This document shows positions 38,400 through 50,906 of a stretch of DNA of 64,000 bases, piece after piece. The notes under the pieces were generated by a model. The model was not told the DNA's origin. It was given only the letters and a program-made list of their open reading frames with translations, and searched no databases. The position numbers and the translations under genes were made by a program. Position 1 is the stretch's first letter, and each line of letters begins with the position of its first letter. This DNA comes from Opisthocomus hoazin (lineage: Eukaryota > Chordata > Aves > Opisthocomiformes > Opisthocomidae). The stretch covers positions 16,718,417 to 16,782,416 of the forward strand of contig NC_134415.1 of assembly GCF_030867145.1 (NCBI RefSeq). Reading direction: 5' to 3'.

Positions 38400-41300
38400 A
38401 TGAGCTGATGCTGAGTCAGACTGTTGTTTTGGTCCCGCTACTTGAATTTTTTGGAGAATGTGTGAACCACATACCTGGAAAACTGTCCCTCTCTGTGGTG
38501 TTTTCTTCATCTTAGTAGGCCTACATTGTCTGAGTTGAGAGGCTAGGGGTGTCAGTGAAATGGGATTGACCCTGAAGAATCTGGTGTGAGCCCTTGGGAA
38601 GAAAAGCTCCATTAAAGATGTAAGCTGGTGCTCTTTACACGCCATCCGGAGTCTGAAGTCTGTTCTGTCAGTGCTGAAGTAGCTGTGTTCTCTGTGTAAA
38701 AGAAGAGGTCTGCCCAGTCAGAATCTCAGTGAAATCCTTTCCCGTGATCCTGCTCTTGCAATAACTGCGATGCCAAAGTTAGGTAATTCTAGTGACCCTC
38801 TGTTCTGTTAGGGTATTTCTTCCACCACATTGTTTTTTTCACCCATATTTTAACTCGTCCCCTGATGGGTGGTGCAGGTGTACCAGTGGCCTTTCTGTCC
38901 TCTCCTGACCTCACTGTTGAGATCCAGTTTAGAGGGGCAGCTATTTGGTACCCAGCAGCTGGGGCCTTAAAGTTGTTCATACCTTTCAGTTCCTTGTCAA
39001 GTTGCTTTTAGTACAACTCCTTTCTCTTTACTTCCTAGTGAATCACTCCAGAAAGCATGTGTATCCCTGTATGTTTCAGCTTCTGGATGTTAAATCAGCA
39101 GGTCTCGGTGGTGGTGTCAGAAGCTCTTGGCTTTTCATTCCTTCCCAGGCACCCAGTTCTCTTGAAGTCATGAGACTGCGTTTCAGCAGGGCCAGCAGAG
39201 TGCCAAAGTGCAGCCCATGGCTATCTTCATCTTTAATATTAACACGGCATTGGGTCAGAAGGGGATGAGTTACATGCCAAGACCTGTTGCCTCCTCAAAC
39301 CAGCTTTCTGAACCAAAGATGACCTTGCATTCTTTTCCAAGGAGTTTGTTTGCTGCTGCCAAGTCACTTGCTTTGCAGCTTTCAAACTGTGAATTTTTAT
39401 CTCTGCATTTGGCATAGTATGTAGGGGAAATAGACTACAGCTTTGAAAGGGGTATGGTCCTCTGCAGGTCTGACCCTTTTTTGTCCCAGAGCAGGGTAAA
39501 TAAAGTCAGATGGGACAACAGGTGGTTTTTGGTCAATGTGCTTGGTGTGAACAGTACCAGAGCTGGCTTGGAGAAAAGATTTGTGGCAGCTGGTGTGGCG
39601 TATCAAATGCTTTTAAAAGGGTGAAGAAGGCCAAGCTGTTTGAGCAATAGCAAAATAAACAAGCTTCAGTAAAATGTGACTGTGTTTTTGGGTGGTTGTT
39701 TGAAATAGACTTGATGCTTTTGAGTCCTGGAGGCTGATGACTTTTCTGAAGGTGAGCTCCCTAACCTGCTAAAATGTCTTCTATGTTTTATGGAGGATCC
39801 ACTGAAAGCTGGACTCTTTGAGATTTCCATGTGTCATCACATCTACAGTGTAGTCCCGAGAAATAATTTTGGAGGTTAGATCGTAAAAAATTAATTTTTT
39901 AGTAAGGCCTAGCTTTTACGGCACAGTGTGACAAGAATAATGTAGTACTGGCTAATAACCCTCTGCCTTTCATGTTGCTGGGAGAAATACGACATGTAGA
40001 GGTCTCAAGTGAGTCTGCATGTGATACAGATTGAGGGCAGGATTCCGGCACGAAGAAATGAGGATCTGGCTTGACACCTTTTTGACTCATCTCTGCTCTT
40101 TTGACTGGGGTTGTCAAGAACTGGAATTGGCATAATAGAGCAGATTTTCTTGGACGTTCAACTTGGTTTGTGCCTTGCAAGTAAATTTGAGGTCCTGCAG
40201 CTGGGTACGTTCGTCTTCATGCTTGAAGGCTTTGGTTGGGATCATATCCCCATTTTGTATGACACCTTGAGCTACGGAGAGAGCGAGTGCTTGTGGCATT
40301 TGTGCTGGCTGTGTGTGTTTGAAGTCACTAGTAACTGGGTAAATACGATCCTCTCTGAAATTAATTTCACACAGGACTGCAAAGGAACTATGTGCATAAA
40401 GTATGCAAACAGGGTTAATGCCTTAGGGCATGAAATCGTCCATCCTGTTTCCCTGCCAGTTCCCCTGCCTGAGGGCGTTTCCTTAGATCTAGATTGGCTG
40501 GGTCTGCAACTGTAGTAGGAAGAATGTTGCTTTTCGAAATTAGAAGTACCTTTACAGCTGGTTGGAGGGGAAGGATGACCCTGTGGTTGGAATTCTGAAC
40601 TGCAATGCAGGATACGTAAATTCTGCCACAGATTTATTTTCTGAAGGTGTCCAGATCGTTACTGTTTCTTGCTCTTCATTCTTTGGTTGCAAAATATGAT
40701 TAACGCCCATCTTATTGGGGATTTGAGCGAGAGTCCGTAAGTGTCTGTAAGATGCTTGCGTTGCTGTGGTGTTGAATGCTCTAGGAAAGCTTGGTGGAAG
40801 AGAGATGAGAAGGATGTTCCAAGATGTGGCTTCACAATGAAGCAGACCCCTGTCCTGCGTATTCTGTAGCATGGTGAAATTGCTATAGAGTGCAAGTCAG
40901 GCCCTGCCTTGTTTAAAACAAGTGGACACTCTGAGACCCCCCTGTTCTTCCCTTCCCAGGAGCGATTTGCTTGTTTGCACAGCTTGTAGTGCCTTATCTG
41001 GCTGAATCTTTTTGACTTTAATTAGTCTTTTCTCTGTTTTGCCCCCATGTTTGTTCCAGACTCAGAAATTCTGCTCTTCGTTGTCAGGATGTTCACGTGT
41101 GGCCTTATTACTAATATGCTCAGACAGAGAGAGCCGAGAGCAGCAGCTTGCAGACTGTCTCATATCCTGAATGACATGAGCTGCCCTCCCTGGACTGTCC
41201 TCCTGGGAGCTGTGCTTAGGAAGGAAATGGCGTGGAAGGCCGTGTAGGAGTGTAGGAATAGCATTGCAATGGTTGGAATGCAGGATGAGCATCACTTGGG

Positions 41301-44300
41301 TGGGCTCAGTTTTCCTCTGCTTTTCAACAATGCTGGGTGCCAAGCCTGAGGAATACTGCTGCACAGAGGTGAAGGAGCTGAAATGTATTCTTCAGTTGAG
41401 GTGAACGCAATTCAGTGAAACTGATAGGCATCAAACTGAATAATGATTTTAAAGCGCTTTCACATGATGTCTAATCTGTGGAAATTCACTACCACATAAT
41501 AGCACTGAGGCTAAGAGCTGAGCGGGATTCAGAAGAGATCAAGCACTTATGAGTGGAAATGTTCAGACTTGCTTTAGCTAAAGCAACTTGTTTTAGAAGG
41601 TGTATTTTTCAGACATAACCCAATCTCTAACAGGTAAAGGTTTGAAGAAAGGGCAGTTTGTTCCATGATTGTCCATTGGGGCTTTTTTCTTCATCTTCTA
41701 AACGACCTTGTATTGGCCTGTGTCAGAGGCAAGGTATTGAATCACACTTATTTGCTATGTTAGTTGCCCACTAACCTTTCTTTTTTGTGATAACTGCTTT
41801 GGAGAAACCCTTCCCCCATCCCCACCAAAAAACACAAACCCACAGAGCACTCCAGTTGCTCTGATTAGTTCTGGTAGTTGAGGATTTTAAGCTGGAGGGG
41901 AGCAGGGTCCTGGGAAAGATAGTGCAGTCCATAGATGAGGGCTTATTCATGAATGTGAAGACATGAAGTACTGTCTCTTCATGCTGAGTGGTCAGGCAAA
42001 GCGCTTTGTGCTTCTCACCTTTTCTTGTAAGAGGGAAAAGAAGACGTGGAGTTTGGCCTCTCCGCGTTGCAGTCTTGTAGTGGACTTTAGTCTGGAAGGT
42101 GGCTGAAAGGAAGGGCTTTAAGGCTGTTGAAGTGAGATCTGGTGTGTTGTGGCATGAGCCTCAATGTGCTAGTGTCCGGGAAGGCAAAGTCTGTGTTCTC
42201 TGCTCATGTCCAATCTGTGTTGAGGATGAAGAGACTCATCAGTGCTGCTTGGTCAAGTAGGCTTACAGTTGGTTTGATGGGTAGGCTTGTAAAGGTAAGT
42301 GGCAGAGGCAGGAGATGCATATGAAAAGGTGTTTGTTTATAATGTCTGCCTAAACGCAAGGGGAACTCTTGAAGGAAAGAGTGTGCGGGGGTGATTTTCA
42401 GAGCTAGGAGCAGGTCATGCAAACCTTGAGACCCCTGTATGGATACCCTCCTTATGGGCTGTCTTGGGAACATGTGCTTTAGGGCACGATGTAACCCTTT
42501 TGTGGCAGGCAGACAGCTGTGAGTAAAGGGTTACTGACTTTCACAGAAGTTTTGTGATGCTAGGGAAGTGAAATGGGTCAGGATTGAAAAGTAAGGTTTC
42601 CTGCAAGGCTTAGGCTGGTTTTTAGGCACAGAGTATCTGACCTACTGCTAGTGGCAAGAGAGAACTGGTTTAAATTTCAGATTTCTAGGGGTCAGCAAAT
42701 TCAGAACTGAGAGTCCCACAGTGACTGCCGTGTTTTTGGTTGAGGTCTATATTTGTATTTTGGCTCTGTGATAAAGCTGCCTTTGGCAGTGTTGTAGGAG
42801 TTGTAACCGGGTTTTCTTACTTCTGTGTTTAAAGTTTCAGTTTTCCAGCTGCATTAATGTAACACTCATGCATGAATGGTTCCGAAATCAAAAGGGACAG
42901 ATGAGGTAGCGTCTCTACTGGGGAATTATGCTTAGGCTCGTAAAAAGTCTGAGGCAAGTTTTACTTTATAGCATTTGTTTCGAAAGAATGTAAGTTATTT
43001 TCCCGATATAATAATTAGATAGTCATTGTGGCAGTAAGATTTTCGACCATTATGTTGGCATATGCTACTCAGAGTAACTGCATTTAACCTGGGTATGTCT
43101 TGCTGCACAAGCTCTGAAGATGCCTTGTTTTGTTGTCTCCTGAATCAGATTTCATCCTGCAGCTTTGCTGTTCACTAGTGAGGACTCTGCTGCTGCCCAA
43201 CGGGAAGGTCAAAAATGTTCTAGGGAGATGACTTGAAATCTGGTCTATCTCACATAACTGAAAAGTGATTGTAGTTCATTCTACTGTTCTGGTTTTTCTT
43301 ATGTGTTTTTATTTATCGTTTTTTCCTTATTGAGAACTCTTCCCCCTTCCCCTTCACCTATGGGAGATCTGTACCCAGTGTATTGTGTGCCCAGCCCTTT
43401 CGAATGAGGGGAAAATAAAATAACGGAAATATGGCAGGATATTTGTTTAAATTTAGAGTTGTTGTTGTTTAAAATTAGATTTAAGTAACCTTTCTTGAGA
43501 ATGGACTTCAAGTTCACATCCCACCTTTAAGTGGTTTAATTTTTCTGAGCAGAAAGCGTCTCATGGACTAAAGTGTGCAAAATGTATTTCCTGAACTTTT
43601 AGAATTGAATTTCTAAGCGTTGCTTGCACTATGGTTATGTAAATACTAGGAAATGAAAACTTTGCTCAGAAGGATTTTCTCGGGTAACTGCATTTTGCTA
43701 GCGATACACTCTGTTAGTAGATGTCTGTGTAGGCACTCAATCCAATTTCTTCTAGGGCTGGTATGGAGTGTCGTTTTTGGGAAGCTTCTCGTATCAGTTT
43801 GATTGATTCCTGATCCCTTGCTGGGCTGCAGAATTTCTGTAGAGTCTACTTATAACTGTATCCATTTTTCCTCGATTAGATGAGGCCTTTGTAAATAGAT
43901 CCCCAGGTGTAGCTGAAATGGCTATAACAGGCTTCAGTGTCATCAAGGCTCCAGCTGGATGGGGAGAGCTGTATTACTGTGCACTCCAGAGATGATTTAC
44001 TACCCGACTGACAACTTGCAATATAAACATTAGTCCAAGCATGATCTTGTCCCAAAACCCCGCCTACGCAGGGAGCCAGGAGTCTTACTGCCACGCGCCA
44101 TAAATCGTTTACGATTTGCTCATGCCCGTACACTTGAAAAACAGCTGTGTCTTGGGGATTAGCAGTTTGCAGAAGGCCTGTGCTGGGCTAAATTAGGGTC
44201 TCTTGCCCTGATGGTGAATACCAGTATGGGAATAGTGGGAGTGCTTCTTGGCAGTGGAAGGCAGTTTACTCTGGGAATGAGGAGTGGGTGGAGGGTACAG

Positions 44301-47300
44301 CAGCCAGGGGAGAGGGTTGGATTGCAGTGCTCCAGTTTGAGACTGGATGCCTGATTGATAGCTGCCAGGCATGGTGGGAACAATTCATTGTTAGCTGTGG
44401 GTATTTTTAACTTTTATTTATATATTTATTATTTCTATATATTTTACATGTATATACATACACACAAAATGCAAGCAAACTACTTCTGTCTCCTAGGAGC
44501 TGAAAGAGTTTTTGGGTTTTGTTTGTTTTTTGTTTTTTTTACAGAGTAAAGAGGGGTTTCCCTTTCGCTAGCCCGTGGTAGCAGAATCAAATTATATACA
44601 AGGCCATCTGGGGCTTCACAACTAATTTTCACCTTCTATAGAAAGTTTTACTGTGTCACTTGGATTTATTACAGCTTTGCAACTTCAGCTCCCAAAGTAA
44701 AACTATTTTTGTGCTGGCTGCGATAATTTAAATTACCTCCTGGAGCTTCTAATGACTAACTGGTGTTTAGGGTGAAACCTCCCATTTGTCGAAACCCTGG
44801 AAGCAAGATCTGTTTGATAACTCTGAATGTACTGATGCTTTTATATCAATACTGAGTACATCAGAGCCTGAAGTCTGTTGGTGCCTTCAGGTCCTTCTGT
44901 AATAAAGAGAATATGCAGATTTTGCTGTACAAATGAGACTAGACAGTACAGTTCAGAAACTTCCTATGTGCTGGCTGAAGGACCGACCAGCTGCTGAGTA
45001 AAGCAGGTGTAAGTAGATCATTTTTAGTTGGGTTGGTGTCTCCGTCAACAAATCCATTCTTGGGCGGGTTGGGTAAGAATCTGGGTGGAATGTGTCAGCA
45101 AGGTGTCGTCTTCTAGATGCATCAGCTGGGCACAAGTGCTTCCAGACTGTATCGTCACCATCCTGGGGCCATGGGCAAAGCCACTGAGATCTGGGTAAAG
45201 TGGTGGCTTGTTTCCAGAAGGACGTAGCTGGAAGGGTGCTTGCTATTTTGTTGAAGCTGCTGCACAGGCGTCCCTCTGAAATAGGACCATTTTCCTGGAG
45301 CTTCCTGCACTGCTCTCCTCTGTCGTAGGTTCGGGGAGAGTGGCTGAAAGGCTCATCCTATGCTTGTTTGAGCCTAGGAGTTGCCTCCATTTTTCTTCTT
45401 CCTTTCGGTGGAAGGCTGCACAGTCTGTTTGATTCTTTGGGCTTTGCTGAGATGGATGCCAGATAGTGCCAAATAATGTCTGTGGCTGTTTGTGTGGGCA
45501 TTTGAGATTTGGGAGGCACCTGCTAATGAGCTGTAGGTCATTTCGTGTCAGATTGGCGAAGTTTCCATCAGGCTGGTTCTTTGTTGCGGCAATGCGTATG
45601 GACTGTGGATGTTTGGGGATCCCTATTAGCTATCTCAGATGGAGAGGGCTTTCCTCCTGTTTGCTGCCTCCTCTCTCCCCACAAGAAAAAAGAAGTCACC
45701 TGATTCTGGAGAGCTTTTAACCTCCAGATTGAATTAGGTGCTTTGCTGTTACTTATATAGACTTTCCAGATATATACAGAGGTTAGAGAGGGGTGTGGGT
45801 ATGCGATCGTATTTCCAGCTTTCCCTCGTTCTCCTTGTTTTTGATGCTGCTGTTGGAATTCGTCCTTCCCTTTTCCTGGGAACTGGTGTGAAGGAATTGC
45901 TGTCACCCAGAGCAAAGCTCAATCCACTTGGCTCGAGGCCTTACCTCTCCAGGTTAGGACTTTGCCCAGCTTCCACAGGTGGCAGTTTGTTTATGAGCTT
46001 ACGCTACCTGAATCTTCTGGGGTAGGTCTGAGGGGAACGATTCGGGGCAGTGGAACTCTTAACTCGGACATGCTAAGATAGGGGAGGGAAGGAAAGAACA
46101 GAGTTAGCAGTACAGTTAACTCCTTCCCCCCCCCTTTTTTTCCCCTGTTTCCTCACCTCCCCAGCTGTGTAGTAGGTTAGCAGTACGTGTCTGTTCTTAT
46201 TCTTATGAGAGTAGACTTTGTTCTCTGAAGACTGCTAATCATGCCCCATGGGGGTGTAATCAGTTATAAGGTATTTAATACAGTGCAGGCGGGAACAGGC
46301 CGCCTGGCCGGGCTGGCAGATTGCAACACTACAATTATAAAGGGCCCCTTTCCCCCACTCACCCACCCACCGGTGGCAGGATCAGGGCCGTACCCTGAAA
46401 CAGTGTTAAGTCTATGAAAAATAAAGATGTAGTGGGGGAAGGGAGAGGAGAGGCTGAAGAGGCAGCTCTGGCTCTGGGAAACGGGCAGACCTAGGTTCTG
46501 CGAGAGCTGCAGCCATTGCAGGTTGCACTGTTGAGAAGTGTGGGAGTTTGGGTGCCGTCACCATCGAATTGGATTGTACAGGGATGGCCCTTGGCAACCT
46601 GTAGAGCAGCAGGGGCTTCCGTCCTCTCTGAAATGGGTTTTCTTGTGGTGGCTGGGGTTGGAGAGGTATGGAGTGGTTAGAAGTGGAGAAGCCCTTTCTC
46701 CTGCATGCGGTGATTTAGACACCTAATCTGCCTGAGTGTTGTTGTAAATCCTGCCAGGCTTCTATTTATATATTTGGATATAAATCTATTGGTAAATCTG
46801 GCCTTTCGTGCCTCTTTCTTCCAAGTATTGGAGCTACTGCAGCAGCTTGCCTTACTGTCTTGGAAGAGAATGGGTAGCTTGAGGCCTTGAATTTTAATGG
46901 GCATGGGAGAGTCTACTGGACTTCATCTGGTCTGTTCTTGTTACCTAATACCAGACCATTCCCCTCAGTGAGGGCCTTGAAATGTACGTGTGGGGTGTGG
47001 AGCAGCTGGGCCACAGCCTTGTAAACCGTGCCTGCTCCGGCAGCTTGCTAGATGCATCGACATGTTTCTGGAGCTTGTGGCTACGTTGACCTTTCCCCTT
47101 CCAGGTTCCCCAGAGAGTACAGGGTTTCAGCTCTTCATTGGTGTTCTTTGAATTTGCTGACACTGTCTTGTGCAGTGACAGCACAGGGCTCCCTCCGTGT
47201 GTGTGCTCTTTGCTTCTTGGAAACTAGAAGGGAATATATATTCTGTCATATTTACTTGTGTTAAATGGTTTCTGTCACGTTTGCCTTACGAAATCCTGCT

Positions 47301-49940
47301 CCTTTCTGACATCCCTGTGCTTTGCTGAAGTTCAGAACCTGCTCTGTGAAGCCCAGCAGATAGAAGCTCTTTTTGGCAGCCTTTGGGATATTGGTGTAGA
47401 TTCAAGTGGGTTATGCTCTTGCTACAGTGCTCGTGAGAGTGTTGGCTTTCCTGCTTGGCACTGGGAGAACGCTAAGTCTCGCAGTTGGCCATTAGCACTG
47501 GGCAGTGTGTTCTTAGCAGTGGGTTGATGTCTAATGGTATTGCACATAGTAAGGCGCCGATTCAGAACATGGGAATCATAGTACAGCCTTCCTTTCGTGA
47601 ACTTGAGAATGCTGCTGACAGCTTCACCTTCTGATGCATCCTCATCTTTTTCCCTTTAGAGTAGCATTGTGTTTGGGAACTGTGAATTCTTTGGAAAGCT
47701 TTGGGATTTGTAGCAGCGCTGCATGAAGGAGGAGAAGTGTTTTTGTGGAGTGGAGCGTAGGGTCTGTGTGTGACCCTGAATTAGTGAGGTCCCGAGACAA
47801 GGGGTTACCTGATGTCTTGGGTTTTTGTACGTTGAGTCTCTCTTCTCTTGAGCATGTGTCAACCAGGTGTCAGTGCTGTAGGGGAGAACAAAGTGCAATG
47901 AAGATCAGATCTGTTTCTGTGGGCAGTGGGGACGGTGTTTACAAAAGGGTTTTTGGGTCATGAGGAAGTACCTGCATCTCGGAGAAGCTACTTGACTTAA
48001 GGTAGAGTGGTTTCCTGGGGGTGGAAAAAGGCCTGGATCCTTTCAAGCACAGTTGATGCCCAAAGTCAGCTTCCTATTCAGCTCTGCCACCTTAGCTTAA
48101 CCAGGCTTAGTGTTACGTTCACCCCTTGTCTTATAGGAAATATCAGTGAAATTCCCTTCCCAGGCATAGAGCTCCCCGTTCTTGCCCTGGAACGTGGTTA
48201 CTTCCCAGCCCTGGTGGCAGCTCTACTGCCTGTGGCTTGCCTGCCCAGTTGGTAACTCTCTTGCCTTGCTCTGTTTCTTTTGCTCCATGGCTCGAGAAGT
48301 TGCCTGAAGAACTCGAGGACTCTCCCACAGGTGAGTTTGAGGCTGAAGCTGTTTTCGGGGTCCTGGCAGTGGCAGGGCTGACATGCGTGGGGAGCGTGGC
48401 GAGTGTCAGCATGGTGGGTGTGTGTGGGCTTGCTGCTTGTTTTCCTTCTCTGCCTGGTGAGGAATGCAATGTGTTTGCCTTCCTTGGCCTGTGGTTGCAG
48501 CCACATTCCTGCACTGGGAGTCAGCACGGCGGCGGGCGGCGTGCTGTTCATGCCCCCTGGCTACATGCTTTCAGCTCCACATCAAAGGTGTGTTTAGTGT
48601 GTAGCTTGTGCCATTCCTGGCCACACCTGGTGGCCTGCAGGCATGCAGGAGGTGGAGTCTGGCTGTGTTTCCAGATGGCATTCAGGGTTCAGACTTCTTG
48701 CTGGTGGAAAGGCTGGAGCTGAGTCCATGCTAAACAACCCCAGGAATGCAGCAGGAGAGCTGAGCGGCACAGTCACTCCAGGGGCATGTCCTAGCAGCAA
48801 TGTTTCCTTTATAGCTGCAGCAAAATAACTCATGCCTGCTCCTCCAAAGGAACTGGCTGTTTGCTTGGGTGTGTTGTAGGGTTTAATTTGCACCGATAAG
48901 GCCAATTAAGGTTGGCTCGTCCCCCCTGCAGCCTGTGTGCTCTTGGCAATCAGTAGATGATTGAGTGGCTCGTGCCATCAAGCTCTGCTTAGTACAAACT
49001 GCCTGAGATGTCTGCCTGGAAATGGAATGGCTCTGGGATTTAACTCAGGTGGGAGTGCTTCCCCCGGTTGGTGGATAAATGTTCTTACATGTGTGCACTG
49101 CAGCTGAACTACTCCAGCTTCTTCTGGAAAAGCTTCTTTTTTCTGGCTGGTACCTTAAGAGATGAGGACTGCAAGCTTGGTGAGGGATGGCAGATCAGGA
49201 TGCAGATGCATTATTTTGGGGTCCTTGACATGATGTCTGTGAGAAATGGTCACTAGTTTTCTGTGCTTCTGTCATGCAAGCTGTCCTTGTCCTCTTTACG
49301 TAATGTCTTTCTTTTGCCTGGCACAGGGAAGCGTGGTCTCTTTGGGCAGTGTCAATATGGGCAGCCCATGGGCAAGGCTTGTGGAAAGAAAGTAGAGCAT
49401 CTTCTGTGTCCTGGGTAAGCCCTGGGCTGTTCAGTTCGTTATCCAGTCTGCCTTGATCTTTGGGACTTGCAATTTCTAGTAGCCTGAAATTCTGTGACTT
49501 GCCAGTGGTTTCCATATTAGTCTTCTGCAGAAGATCTCCCTACTGCCATCCTTAGTATCAGGCATGAAAGAATTTGCTTTCAGAAGTGCTCTGTCTTTAT
49601 AGCATGATTTTTGCTTTTTAGCTGTTGCCACAGTTTTTGGGTAAGTTGCTCCAGAGCTACTGTTACCAGGTGGGTTCATGTCACCCTCTCTTGAGAAGGA
49701 CATGTCGCTTTCCAGTGCAGGATTTCAATAATAGGTGGTTAGGTGGGTGTTACTTGTTGCAAAAGACTCTTACCATTGTCAAACAGTTGGAAATTACTTG
49801 CATGGGGCTCTCTTCTCCCTTAATTTCATATGAACTGTGCATTTTATTTCAAACTAGTTGCCACTGACTCCTTACCTGACTTTTAGGTCTTGGGTGTTGA
49901 CAAGACAGTGTATTGCCTGAATCTTTGTTTTCCTTCCTCT
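38400..49940. other. Long non-coding stretch, presumed first-intron sequence
   Basis: About 11.5 kb with a marked drop in G+C after the island, numerous T-rich stretches and no frame resembling a known protein. A donor-like CCCACAG|GTGAGT at 48331 has a possible acceptor at 48136, but the intervening 194 nt reads as nothing recognisable. Confidence 0.55.
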
Positions 49941-49949
49941 GTTCTGCAG

Positions 49950-50001
49950 TGTCAAACTGAACAATATGCCCTGTGGTCATATGAAGTGTCGTGAAATATA
50001 A
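49950..50001 (+). other. Candidate non-coding exon with strong splice sites
   Basis: 52 nt between a long pyrimidine tract with CTGTTCTGCAG and the donor TATAA|GTAAGT. All three frames contain a stop, so if it is an exon it belongs to a 5' UTR or a non-coding RNA. Confidence 0.3.
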
Positions 50002-50279
50002 GTAAGTCTAAAAATGGGTTACGTGGAATGTTATTGGGAAAATATTTAAGTATGTGTAGTCATTGGGCATTTCAGCTTTGTGCAATATAGGCTGTGGCTG
50101 CAAAAATGGAGGTCTTGTTTAGCATTAAATACTGCTTCTGCTGTCACTTTCCAGTCAGTAAGGGAGCTGGAATGAAGTGGATGTGACAGTGGCTAAGGAG
50201 GAAGGAGGGCTGATTCTTCACCTTTTTCTTTTCCTGTCAGTGAGTTTTAATATGTTGTGGAGAGAAAGTGACTAGTTAT

Positions 50280-50406
50280 CATAGAATGGTGTGGGTTTGA
50301 AGGGACCTTAAAGATCATCTAGCTGCAACCCGCCTGCCATGGGCAGGGACACCTGCCACTAGACCAAGTTGCTCAAAGCCCCATCCAACCTGGCCGCCAG
50401 TGCTGG
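50280..50406 (-). repeat. CR1 LINE tail fragment, minus orientation
   Basis: ATAGAATGGTGTGGGTTTGA, AAGGGACCTTAAAGATCATC and the stretch to CCATCCAACCTGG are the reverse complement of a CR1 3' end. Its wording (CACTAGACCAAGTTGCTCAA) is of a different subfamily from the 24.6/36.2-kb pair. Confidence 0.85.
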
Positions 50407-50890
50407 AAGTGATAGTTCCTTGTATTGGCTTCCCTGCTGGCCTTCAGGACTGTGTAGTAATCCAGATCTCTGTGCTTTGGCGTCCGGTCCCAAACACCTC
50501 TGCTGGGGAGATGTGCTCCTCTGGCTAGAGCAGTAACCCTCACCGAGTAGCTAGATCTCCCCCTGCTGGGACAGGGAGCAGAAAGCAGGGCTATGGCTGG
50601 ACACTAAAACTGGGAATCGGTCTGATCCTGGGGCACCTTGAGCTGGCACCAGACGTGGTGTTTCTCCAGTTGAGACATTCCTTAGTCCAGAGTCATGGAC
50701 TTTGTAGGACTGAGCTCGTGCAGCTGCATGAAGCTGAAGGCATGAGTGAACAGCTTGCTGTCGGCACTGGACAAACACCTTATCTTTGTAACATCTGCCT
50801 GGCAGTACACTGGCATTTGTCCATGGTCTCTGCCCTTAGACAGGCGGTGAGCTGTGAGCTCTTTGAGCGATTTAGTCTGACACTTGACCG

Positions 50891-50906
50891 AAAAAAAAAA
50901 AAAAAA
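50891..50906 (+). repeat. A16 homopolymer
   Basis: Sixteen uninterrupted A residues. No LINE or retrogene body precedes it that I can recognise, so it is probably a simple tract. Confidence 0.8.

Noticed and set aside
48137-48330. Possible exon ending CCCACAG|GTGAGT with peptide LPEELEDSPT
   Set aside because: The donor is good, but the acceptor-defined frame contains a stop and the LPEELEDSPT frame has no supported acceptor.
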